A stretch of 64,000 bases of DNA, taken from NCBI RefSeq assembly GCF_022538055.1, contig NZ_JAKZAM010000011.1, positions 87,901 through 151,900 on the forward strand, read 5' to 3'. Every line of letters starts with the position of its first letter. Position 1 is the first letter of the stretch. Under the pieces are notes generated by a model. The model did not search any database, was not told the DNA's origin, and worked only from the letters and a program-made list of their open reading frames with translations. A program made the translations under genes and the position numbers. This document shows positions 9,718-17,333 of this stretch, one piece after another. Source of the DNA: Cognataquiflexum nitidum (GTDB lineage Bacteria; Bacteroidota; Bacteroidia; Cytophagales; Cyclobacteriaceae).

Positions 9718-11088
9718 TCAGTAAGCATTTTCCCTGTTTACAATCAATTCATACACAGTCAGAACGCATATTTTGAGGTCAAGCAGGATGGACCAATTTT
9801 GGATATAAAAATAATCAAGTTTGACCCTTGAACGAATCTGGTAGGGATTTTCAATTTCACCGCGATAGCCTTTTACCTGAGCAAGTCCAGTAATACCAGG
9901 CTTAATTTTATGTCGGCTGTTGTATTTTTCAATCTGGGTTTTGAAGACCTGATTCATGGGAATTGTATGTGGTCTAGGTCCAACAATGGACATGTCACCA
10001 AGTAAAACATTTATAAACTGGGGCATTTCATCGAGAGAAGTCATTCTAAGGAAGGATCCAATTTTCGTGATTCTCGGATCATTTTTGACAGCCTGATGGG
10101 TATCAGCATAGTCGTTTGGAGTCATGGACCTGAACTTGAGGCACATAAAAACCTTGTTGTTTTCGCCGTTTCTTTCTTGGATAAAGAAAATTGGGCCTTT
10201 GGATTCCAGCTTGATCAAAAGACCTACCAAAGGAATCAGCCAACTGAGTATAAAGACCAATACAAAGGTTGAAAAAACAATATCAAATGCCCTTTTGAAC
10301 ATCCTGTTGAAGGCATTGTCTAAAGGGATTTCATTGACATTGATGACAAAGAAGTCTCCGTATTTGGAGAAGGAAAGGTTTTTTTCCAATTGGAGTGAAC
10401 CTCCGGGGATTACTTTGACTTTGATATAGTGTTCATCTGCAAAATTGATGACCTTTTTGACTTTTTTCTCTTCAAGGTGTTCACTGATGTAAATTTGGTC
10501 AATATTCAGTTCAACAGCCTCTTCAAAAAACTTTTTGATATTTCCGCGGGTCTGTCCTGATATATCTTTGTCATCATAATACCCCAAAAATTTGATCCCG
10601 AAATCCCTTCTTAACTTGAATACCTGCGCAAGTTGGTCGCTTGTACCTCCTGTTCCCAAGATTACAGCCCTTCTGAAGTTATGGCCTGTCTCCCTGTATT
10701 TTCTTAAAATCAAATGGACACCGACCCTGTAAATCCCAACAAATACCAATAAACTTGCCGCCAAAGATAAAAAAGAAAGCAACCTGAGGGAATTATCATG
10801 AAATGGCATCCATATCATGGAAATGATCACCAAGAACCAGGCAAGCGAACCTATTAGTTTTTTGAAAGTATGATCTGCTTCATTGGTTCTACCTATTTTG
10901 AAGTCCTCTTTCAGGATGGTGATTACCATCCAGATCATGATAAAAGCAGGGAAAGTCGGAAAATCAAGCCCTTTGAATTCTTCAAATGGTTGAAAGACCT
11001 TGTTTGAAATAAAAAATGAGAATGAAACTGTCAATAGGTCTCCCAGAACAAAAAGCCAAGGAAAATATTTGTAAAAACGTTTTTTCAT
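9718..11088 (-). CDS. Polyprenyl-phosphate sugar phosphotransferase (WcaJ/WbaP type)
   Basis: A 456-residue protein. Four N-terminal membrane helices (about 10-120) precede a CoA-binding-like Rossmann domain (AVILGTGGTSDQLAQVF) and a C-terminal bacterial sugar transferase domain. The latter begins at a fifth hydrophobic helix near residue 265 and holds KFRSM, SLDEMPQFINVL and GDMSIVGPRP. This class moves a hexose-1-phosphate from a nucleotide sugar to undecaprenyl phosphate, the first step of exopolysaccharide or O-unit synthesis. That fits the glycan cluster just upstream. ATG at 11088 is preferred to a TTG three codons further upstream. Confidence 0.9.
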   Translation of the reverse strand: MKKRFYKYFPWLFVLGDLLTVSFSFFISNKVFQPFEEFKGLDFPTFPAFIMIWMVITILKEDFKIGRTNEADHTFKKLIGSLAWFLVIISMIWMPFHDNSLRLLSFLSLAASLLVFVGIYRVGVHLILRKYRETGHNFRRAVILGTGGTSDQLAQVFKLRRDFGIKFLGYYDDKDISGQTRGNIKKFFEEAVELNIDQIYISEHLEEKKVKKVINFADEHYIKVKVIPGGSLQLEKNLSFSKYGDFFVINVNEIPLDNAFNRMFKRAFDIVFSTFVLVFILSWLIPLVGLLIKLESKGPIFFIQERNGENNKVFMCLKFRSMTPNDYADTHQAVKNDPRITKIGSFLRMTSLDEMPQFINVLLGDMSIVGPRPHTIPMNQVFKTQIEKYNSRHKIKPGITGLAQVKGYRGEIENPYQIRSRVKLDYFYIQNWSILLDLKICVLTVYELIVNRENAY

Positions 11089-11252
11089 AAAAATCAATAA
11101 TCTTTCATGTAAATACGGCTAATCTAACTAAAATGGTTTCAACAGTTCCGGATTTAGATAAAAGCGTTTGCAAATCATTGAAATTATTGGCAAAAGTAAA
11201 AAAGATTATGATTGAGCTCTTACTTTTGGTGTAATTAATTTATTAAAATAAA

Positions 11253-11260
11253 TAGCTTTG
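11253..11260 (+). promoter_or_regulatory. Candidate -7 box TAGCTTTG
   Basis: An exact TAnnTTTG match 26 nt before the methyltransferase start. A second match, TACTTTTG, lies at 11221-11228. On the other strand TACTTTTG reads at 11198-11191, which could serve the divergent sugar transferase gene. No well-spaced -33 element is clear for any of the three. Confidence 0.4.
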
Positions 11261-11286
11261 TCCAAGAAGCAGATTGATAATCTAAT

Positions 11287-11958
11287 ATGATGGATTTTAA
11301 AGCCTTATTGGCTTCTTCAGATAATCCCAATTCTTTAGGAAATAAATTTAGAATAAAACGTTTTCAGTACTTTGAAAACCTTCTCCAGTCAAATTTTGAG
11401 GGAAAATTTCCTGTCAAAATATTGGACATTGGGGGCATGGTACATTTTTGGAAAGACCAGGATTTGTTAAAATCCGGCAAAGTTGAAATCATAGTACTCA
11501 ACCTCAGTGCAGAGGAAGTCCAAATCAAGGGATTGAGCAGCATGGCAGGAGATGCGACCGATTTGTCTCAGTTTGCAGACGGAAGTTTTGACCTTGTATT
11601 TTCCAATTCGGTAATTGAGCATCTCTATACTTGGGAAAATCAGCAGAAAATGGCAAAAGAAGCCATTCGTGTAGGGAAGAAATACTTTGTGCAGACCCCA
11701 AACAGGCATTTTTTCATGGAGGCGCATTATGCCCTACCTTTTGTCCAGTATTTACCAAAGAACCTTACCCGATTTCTATTGACCAAAACAAAACTAAGTA
11801 GAGGGGCAAAATGGAACCCCAAGGATGCACAGCAATACCTAGATGAAATCAGGTTGTTGACCTATTCAGAGATGAAAACATTATTCCCCGGTGCAAAGAT
11901 GTATAAGGAGAAATTTTTTGGGATGAACAAATCCTTTAGCGCGCATAATCTGGGTTAA
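11287..11958 (+). CDS. SAM-dependent methyltransferase (Methyltransf_11-like)
   Basis: A 223-residue protein with motif I in the form KILDIGGMVHF, an acidic loop (GDATDLSQF) and the post-II FDLVFSNSVIEHL motif of class I methyltransferases. A conserved FVQTPNRHFFMEAH segment is seen in related proteins encoded in polysaccharide loci. Two ATG codons occur in tandem at 11287 and 11290, and either could be used. It is monocistronic and followed by the broken toxin gene in convergent orientation. The substrate is unknown; glycan or lipid methylation is plausible from the location. Confidence 0.8.
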   Translation: MMDFKALLASSDNPNSLGNKFRIKRFQYFENLLQSNFEGKFPVKILDIGGMVHFWKDQDLLKSGKVEIIVLNLSAEEVQIKGLSSMAGDATDLSQFADGSFDLVFSNSVIEHLYTWENQQKMAKEAIRVGKKYFVQTPNRHFFMEAHYALPFVQYLPKNLTRFLLTKTKLSRGAKWNPKDAQQYLDEIRLLTYSEMKTLFPGAKMYKEKFFGMNKSFSAHNLG

Positions 11959-11990
11959 ATTCCAAAGAAGAAAAAGACATGAACATTGCA

Positions 11991-12373
11991 TTACCAAACT
12001 GTATTTACAGGATATTTGGAAATGTTTTGGTCAAAAGTCAATATTTGAAAATTATTATCCTTGGCTTGAGAAACGATGATTCTATCCAATGGGTCTCTAT
12101 GGATAAATTCTAAGTTGGAAACCGAGATGATGTTTTGAGTTGTAATCGGAAGGATCAAAAACCCATTTTCAACAACCAATGAAACAAGTTTTTCAAGACC
12201 CTTGGGAAAAATCAATTTACCTAAATTCATTTTTATTCCAATTTCCCATATTGAGGCAATACTCAAATATTTGGTGTTTTCTTCAGATTCAATAAGATGC
12301 CTTATCCTCAGTGGTAATTTTCGTCCCCATTTAAAAACCAAAGTAAAGTATGGGTATCTAAGATTAAATCCAT
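11991..12373 (-). pseudogene. VapC-like PIN-domain toxin, frameshifted
   Basis: ATG at 12373 begins MDLILDTHTLLWFLNGDE, the classic PIN opening with the first catalytic Asp, but this frame stops soon after. The rest of the domain (LSIASIWEIGIKMNLGKL, then HRDPLDRIIVSQA and LTFDQNI) continues in another frame to the stop at 11991. Adding a single A to the A4 run at 12318-12321 (T4 on the + strand) restores a continuous protein reading ...NGDEKLPLRIRHLI. PIN toxins are Mg-dependent ribonucleases. As written, the toxin would be truncated, so this is a pseudogene or a sequencing error. Its ATG shares one base with the antitoxin stop (TAATG). Confidence 0.8.
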
Positions 12374-12572
12374 TACATGTATGCATAAAAATCCTGCAAT
12401 GGTTCATCAAAATCCGAAGAAATTGTGATTTCACCTCGGGCTGAGCCAAATATTGGTTTCAGTTTTTTTTGTCCTTTTTCTTTTTCAGAAGATTTTCAAG
12501 AAAAATCTCAACCTCTTTCTGTAAATCAGGTGTCAGATTTTCTATTTTGGCTTGAAGTGATTTCGTGTCCAT
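12373..12572 (-). pseudogene. DUF2281-type antitoxin, frameshifted in an A8 run
   Basis: ATG at 12572 opens a 37-residue frame (MDTKSLQAKIENLTPDLQ...) that stops at 12459 after a run of eight A (12463-12470 read on the - strand). With nine A, or six, the frame runs on through FGSARGEITISSDFDEPL and QDFYAYM to a TAA at 12373-12375. That C-terminus is typical of DUF2281 antitoxins, which pair with PIN toxins. The module order, antitoxin then toxin with a TAATG junction, is canonical. The break lies between the N-terminal helical part and the C-terminal part that would neutralise the toxin. Confidence 0.75.
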
Positions 12573-12663
12573 AACATTCTAAAGTAATTAAATTTAAAAA
12601 TTCATAAGGCCAAATCCAAATTTGGGAAATTGTAGAATGGTTTTAAGGCTTTTTAAGTTCTAT

Positions 12664-13764
12664 TTATTTATCCTTAGACACAACCACTCCCACCATCGAA
12701 TCGGCAGTGCCATAATAGAGAAACCACTGATTTTTGAAATAAACCAAGCCCTCCACAAATGTAGTTCCATCGACATACTGCCCGGATTTTTCAAAGGGAA
12801 GTTCGGGTTTCAGGAATGGCTTTTGGGTCCGATCAAGCAGCTTCCAAGGCTCATTTTTATCAAACAAGGCCTGTCCGGCAGTGTAAACCCTATTTCCCAA
12901 TTCTTTGACACCGATGTCTTTTTGGTTGCCGGCATTGTAGAGGACGACAATGCCGTCTTTGGTCAGCAGCGGTGGAGGTCCAGCTTCCACCAGCCATGAG
13001 TCAAAGTACCCCAATCTCGGACTCAGGACAGGAGCAATATTTCCATCAGATCCTTCTATCGGTTCCCAGTGAACCAAATCCTCCGAGCTCGCCAACCAGA
13101 TATGTGGCACACCAAAGTACATCCAATATTTACCGTGAATTTTCGCAGCTACGAGTTTGCCATTTTTGAGTTCAGTGACGATGGCACCTGATTTGGTTTC
13201 GCGGTTGTGGTATTTGCCATCTTTGAAATCCCTGAAAATCGGCCCGTGTTTTTCCCATGTTTTCAGGTCTTTGGACGTCGCAACTGCCAAACGTGGAAAT
13301 TCCCTGTTCCATTGGGTATAGGTCAATACAAACAAACCATCCTCCGTCTGGACAATCCTTGGATCTTCTGTGCCACCGGTCCATTCAAATTCTTTTTGGT
13401 TGTCATTTGTAGGAAAAAAAATAGGTTCAGATTGTCTGATGTAGGTTTTTCCATCCTCGCTGATCGCCAAGCCCAAACGGGAAGTATGGCCTCCGATTTC
13501 CTTTTCTCCAAGTTTTTCTTCCGCACGGTAGAGGATGTGGATCTTCCCATCCTTGAGGATTGCCGCCGGATTGAACGTAGCCATGGATTCCCATTTGACC
13601 GATCTGACGGACATCGGATCCTGAAAGGAAGTCTTATCGGTGGGAGAAATGATGGGTTGGGGATTTTCGGCGCGGAGAAAAGGTCCTAGCATCCAGGGTT
13701 TTTCCTGGGAGAAAGCTGTCAAAGAAGAAACGAATACGGCAAGAAATATTAGGATCTTTTTCAT
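12664..13764 (-). CDS. Secreted GH130-like glycosidase/phosphorylase
   Basis: A 366-residue protein with a signal peptide (MKKILIFLAVFVSSLTAFSQ) and a five-bladed-propeller-like sequence: MATFNPAAILKDGKIHILYR, GGTEDPRIV, and GPPPLLTKDGIVVLYN further on. The EDPR motif and the NPA motif match GH130, a family of beta-mannoside phosphorylases and mannosidases. A signal peptide points to the periplasm, where free phosphate use would be less likely, so hydrolysis is possible. No SusC/SusD pair or other glycan-use gene lies alongside. It appears monocistronic. Confidence 0.75.
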   Translation of the reverse strand: MKKILIFLAVFVSSLTAFSQEKPWMLGPFLRAENPQPIISPTDKTSFQDPMSVRSVKWESMATFNPAAILKDGKIHILYRAEEKLGEKEIGGHTSRLGLAISEDGKTYIRQSEPIFFPTNDNQKEFEWTGGTEDPRIVQTEDGLFVLTYTQWNREFPRLAVATSKDLKTWEKHGPIFRDFKDGKYHNRETKSGAIVTELKNGKLVAAKIHGKYWMYFGVPHIWLASSEDLVHWEPIEGSDGNIAPVLSPRLGYFDSWLVEAGPPPLLTKDGIVVLYNAGNQKDIGVKELGNRVYTAGQALFDKNEPWKLLDRTQKPFLKPELPFEKSGQYVDGTTFVEGLVYFKNQWFLYYGTADSMVGVVVSKDK

Positions 13765-13826
13765 TTTTTAGGCTTGTTAAAATTCTAAAATGTCTTGAGT
13801 TTTCTGCTCACCAAAGACTCTTACGG

Positions 13827-13910
13827 CCGTCACCCTGAGTAAAGCGAAGGGTCTCCATACTATTTAGAAAGAGATTCTTCACCTCCGCTAGCTCCGGTTC
13901 AGAATGACGG
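13827..13910. repeat. Imperfect palindromic intergenic repeat
   Basis: The ends CCGTCACCCTGAG (13827) and TTCAGAATGACGG (13898-13910) are imperfect inverted copies. Inside is the motif CCCTGAGTAAAGCGAAGGG. The element lies between two - strand genes and resembles the short REP-like sequences that are scattered in many genomes. Confidence 0.7.
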
Positions 13911-13947
13911 AATTTGATTTTTCATCTCCTTGCGGTATATGTAAACT

Positions 13948-15483
13948 TCAAAACCTCACCAAGGTAATCAATTCGGCCACACAGACAGGTTTATCGGCAT
14001 GGTTAGATTCCATGGTGGCTTGGATAAATAGCTTCGTATTTGCATCAGGACTTTCTTCCACATTGGTCAAAGTGGCTTTGAGCCGGATTTGATCGCCGGA
14101 ATAGACCGGAGCAGGAAACCTGACCTTGTTTACACCATAATTCAGCGCCATTTGTACACCTTCCAAAGGCAGGATTTCATATATCAATTTGGGGACAAGT
14201 GACAAAGTCAGGTATCCGTGGGCCAGGTTTTTTCCTCCCGGCAATAAAGCAGCTGCTTTCTCGGTATCGACATGGATCCATTGAAAATCCTCCGTGGCTT
14301 CGGCAAACTTCTGAATCACTTCTTGGGAAACTGTTGTCCAGCTGCTAATTCCCAATGATTTTCCAACCTGCTTTTTCAAATCTTCCACACTTCTGTACAC
14401 TCGTTCGCCCTCTTCGGAAGATTCCTCCTCGATCGACTTGATACTTGCTTCTTGATGCTTGATACTCTCATCTTGCATTGTTTGGTCCCTGAGCTTGTCG
14501 AAGGGCTCTTCAACAACAACCATCGCCTTTCCCACCACCTTTCTGTCCATCATATCCCGCAATGCCTTCGGTGATTCTTCCAATGAATATACTTTGTGAA
14601 TATGTTGGCGGATTTTTCCCGATTGGATCATTCCGACAAGCTCTAAGATGTTTTGTTGGTTTTGTTTTGGTTCTTCAGTAGAAAATCTTCCCCAAAAAAC
14701 ACCCATGATATCACAACCTTTGAGCAAAGCCAAGTTGAACGGCAACTTTGGAATCTCTCCTGCCGCAAATCCAATCACTAAGTATCTGCCTTTCCACGCC
14801 ATTCCCCGCAAAGCCGGTTCAGCGTATTTGCCGCCTACTACATCCAAGACCACATCTACCCCTTTGCCATCTGTAAGTGTTTTGATTCGCTCCTTTAAGT
14901 CATCGCTTTCGTAGTTGATCAGGTGGTCAGCTCCTTTTTCTTTGCAAACAGCCAATTTCTCAGCAGTGGAAGCTGCAGCGATTACAGTCGCCCCCATTAC
15001 TTTCCCTAGTTCCACAGCTGCCAATCCAACTCCACCGGAAGCTCCAAGCACCAAGAGGGTCTCTCCAGATTGGATTTTTGCCCTGTCCTTCAAGGCATGA
15101 TAAGCCGTACCGAAAGTGTAAAGGGTAGAAGCTGCTGTCATATAATCCATTTGGGGTGGAATAGGGAAAACACGGTCCCCTGCAACTTTTACTTTTTCGG
15201 CAAAGCCGCCCCAACCACAAAGCGCCAACACCCGTTGTCCTTCTTTGAGGTGTTTGACACCGGATCCGGTTTTTTCGATCACACCCGAAATCTCACCCCC
15301 AGGCGAAAAGGGTAGAGTCGGCTTAAACTGGTATTTGTCCTGAATCAGCAAAACATCAGGAAAATTCACCGAACAGGCTTTAACTCGGATGAGTACCTCT
15401 TTATCTTCCAAAACAGGATCATCGATATCAGTGTAGGTCAAAGTTTCCGGGATTCCGTGATGGGTACAAAGGATGGCTTTCAT
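13948..15483 (-). CDS. Quinone oxidoreductase (MDR family) fused to a MaoC-like hydratase
   Basis: A 511-residue protein. Residues 1-325 are a zinc-free MDR/quinone oxidoreductase: the GGEISGVI region, NADPH loop LVLGASGGVGLAAVELGKV, and the AACCESS-like INYESDD stretch. Residues about 370-511 are a MaoC/PhaJ-type hot-dog domain with the hydratase dyad region ATEDFQWIHVD (Asp and His separated as in R-specific enoyl-CoA hydratases) and AHGYLTLSL. The join between them is a low-complexity linker containing EPFDKLRDQ, encoded by a repeat (14484-14508). Each domain normally exists as its own protein. A role in fatty acid or polyketide-like acyl-CoA metabolism is inferred. Confidence 0.8.
   Translation of the reverse strand: MKAILCTHHGIPETLTYTDIDDPVLEDKEVLIRVKACSVNFPDVLLIQDKYQFKPTLPFSPGGEISGVIEKTGSGVKHLKEGQRVLALCGWGGFAEKVKVAGDRVFPIPPQMDYMTAASTLYTFGTAYHALKDRAKIQSGETLLVLGASGGVGLAAVELGKVMGATVIAAASTAEKLAVCKEKGADHLINYESDDLKERIKTLTDGKGVDVVLDVVGGKYAEPALRGMAWKGRYLVIGFAAGEIPKLPFNLALLKGCDIMGVFWGRFSTEEPKQNQQNILELVGMIQSGKIRQHIHKVYSLEESPKALRDMMDRKVVGKAMVVVEEPFDKLRDQTMQDESIKHQEASIKSIEEESSEEGERVYRSVEDLKKQVGKSLGISSWTTVSQEVIQKFAEATEDFQWIHVDTEKAAALLPGGKNLAHGYLTLSLVPKLIYEILPLEGVQMALNYGVNKVRFPAPVYSGDQIRLKATLTNVEESPDANTKLFIQATMESNHADKPVCVAELITLVRF
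14436..14508. repeat. Repeat-derived linker inside the fusion gene
   Basis: GGTCCCTGAGCTTGTCGAAG (14484-14503), followed by GGCTC, is a palindrome-like CCCTGAG/CGAAGGG element, related to the intergenic copy at 13827. Next to it, 14436-14467 holds the near-duplicated words TTGATACTTG, TTGATGCTTG and TTGATACTC. Together they encode the linker between the two enzyme domains. Confidence 0.65.
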
Positions 15484-15601
15484 AGATAAAAGTTTTTGGT
15501 AAAATAGGCAATTCCTTATTTAAAACGTAATTTTGGAACCATATTGAATTCAATCTCCCGGCAAAGAATTAGATCGTCAAAGCCCTTGGAACCATAAACC
15601 A

Positions 15602-15625
15602 TTTCTTTGCGTCTTTGCGGGAATT
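15602..15625 (+). repeat. CTTTGCGTCTTTGCG-type short repeat
   Basis: CTTTGCGTCTTTGCGGGAA lies just before the M20 peptidase gene. Inverted relatives occur after the gene (17036-17063) and a divergent direct copy at 17231-17256. This word is built from repeated GCGTCTTT units. Confidence 0.65.
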
Positions 15626-15638
15626 AAAAATCCCAAAT

Positions 15639-17027
15639 ATGTCAGTTAAAAAGTATATCCATGAAAATCAGGACAGGTTCCTGAATGAACTTTTAGACCT
15701 ATTGCGCATCCCCTCTGTGAGCGCCGATCCCAAATTTAAAAATGATGTTTTTGCAGCCGCCGACTTCGTCAAAGAAAGTCTGATCAAAGCCGGTGCAGAC
15801 AAAGCTGAAATCTGTCAGACCGCCGGTTATCCGATTGTCTATGGTGAAAAAATCATTGATCCTGCTTTACCGACTGTATTGGTATATGGCCATTATGACG
15901 TGCAGCCCGCCGATCCTTATGAATTGTGGGATTCGCCGCCTTTTGAACCTGTCATCAAGAAGACAGAAAGACATCCTGATGGGGCTATTTTTGCCCGTGG
16001 CTCGGCAGATGACAAGGGTCAGTTTTACATGCATGTGAAGGCTTTTGAAGCCATGATGGCCACCAATGCTTTACCCTGCAATATCAAATTCATGATCGAA
16101 GGTGAAGAAGAAGTAGGTTCTGAAAACCTGGATATTTTTGTCAAACAAAACCTCGAAAGACTCAAAGCAGACGTGGTCATTGTGTCGGATACGCACATGA
16201 TTTCCATGGAAGATCCCTCTGTGACTGTAGGTTTGAGGGGATTGGCTTATATGCAGGTCGAGGTGACAGGTCCAAACAAAGACCTCCATTCCGGAACTTT
16301 TGGAGGTGCTGTCGCCAATCCGATCAATACGCTTTGCAAAATGATTGCTTCTCTTCATGATGAAAACAACCATATTACTATACCGGGATTTTATGACAAA
16401 GTGGAAGAATATTCCGCTGCTTACCGGGAGGAATTGAACAAAGCGCCGTTTGACCTGGAGGATTATAAAAAGAAGCTCGATATCGCGGAAGTTTCGGGTG
16501 AAAATGGATATACCACCATCGAGCGGGTCGGAATCCGTCCGACTTTGGATGTCAACGGCATTTGGGGAGGTTATACAGGAGAAGGTGCGAAGACAGTACT
16601 TCCTTCCAAAGCATTTGCAAAAATCTCAATGCGATTGGTTCCTAATCAAGACCATAAGGAAATCGCCCAATTGTTTGAAGACCACTTCAAATCCATCGCT
16701 CCGGCTTCGGTGAAAGTAAAAGTTATCGCCCATCATGGCGGTGCTGCTGCAGTGGTGCCAACAGATTCTCCGGGCTATAGGGCCGCAGAAGGTGCGATCA
16801 TGGAAGCCTTTGGCAAAAAAGCCATCCCGACGAGAGAGGGAGGTTCTATTCCGATTTGTGCCTTATTTCAAAAAGTAATGGGACTTGATCCGATTTTATT
16901 GGGTTTCGGTTTGGATACCGATGCATTGCATTCACCCAATGAGCATTATGGACTCAAGAATTATTTTATGGGAATAGAGACGATTGCTTTGTTTTTCAAA
17001 CACTTCAAGGAGCAAGCAAATAAATAA
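15639..17027 (+). CDS. M20 family dipeptidase (carnosinase-like)
   Basis: A 462-residue metallopeptidase. The zinc ligands can be traced: GHYDVQP (His and Asp, about residue 90), GSADDKG (bridging Asp), the catalytic pair EGEEEVGS (about residue 150), then a later Asp in VSDTH and the C-terminal His in TDALHSPNEHY. A dimerisation insert lies between about 200 and 320. Such enzymes cut dipeptides and some beta-Ala dipeptides in the cytoplasm; no signal peptide is present. ATG at 15639 gives MSVKKYIHENQ, preferred over a TTG eight codons earlier that lies in the repeat. It is monocistronic. Confidence 0.88.
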   Translation: MSVKKYIHENQDRFLNELLDLLRIPSVSADPKFKNDVFAAADFVKESLIKAGADKAEICQTAGYPIVYGEKIIDPALPTVLVYGHYDVQPADPYELWDSPPFEPVIKKTERHPDGAIFARGSADDKGQFYMHVKAFEAMMATNALPCNIKFMIEGEEEVGSENLDIFVKQNLERLKADVVIVSDTHMISMEDPSVTVGLRGLAYMQVEVTGPNKDLHSGTFGGAVANPINTLCKMIASLHDENNHITIPGFYDKVEEYSAAYREELNKAPFDLEDYKKKLDIAEVSGENGYTTIERVGIRPTLDVNGIWGGYTGEGAKTVLPSKAFAKISMRLVPNQDHKEIAQLFEDHFKSIAPASVKVKVIAHHGGAAAVVPTDSPGYRAAEGAIMEAFGKKAIPTREGGSIPICALFQKVMGLDPILLGFGLDTDALHSPNEHYGLKNYFMGIETIALFFKHFKEQANK

Positions 17028-17333
17028 AAAAGTATCTCGCGAAGACGCAAAGACGCAAAAATTTATACCAGTATATGCTTAATTTGCGGGTAACCTAAGA
17101 TTCTACTTCTAAAGGGTAAGAATTCTAAGCTATCTGATCAAAGTCGGAAGACCGAGGTAATTTCAAATTTCCGCCTTTGAATAATAGAAATAGCATTTCT
17201 AATAACCTAATAGCTGATAACCAAATTCAATTTGTGTCTTTGTGCCTTTGTGAGAGTATACTGTGCTCTTTATTACTGAACTATTTTGCTGAAAACCACC
17301 TTTATCAATCAGATTCGCCTACATCACACTGCA
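17028..17333. repeat. Repeat-rich intergenic region
   Basis: It holds CGCGAAGACGCAAAGACGCA (17038-17057; inverted relative of 15602), the word GTCGGAAGACCGA near 17144 (also found near 59450 as ACGGAAGACCGA), and TTTGTGTCTTTGTGCCTTTG (17230-17249). No gene is visible. The start codon of dsbD is at 17334. Confidence 0.6.
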
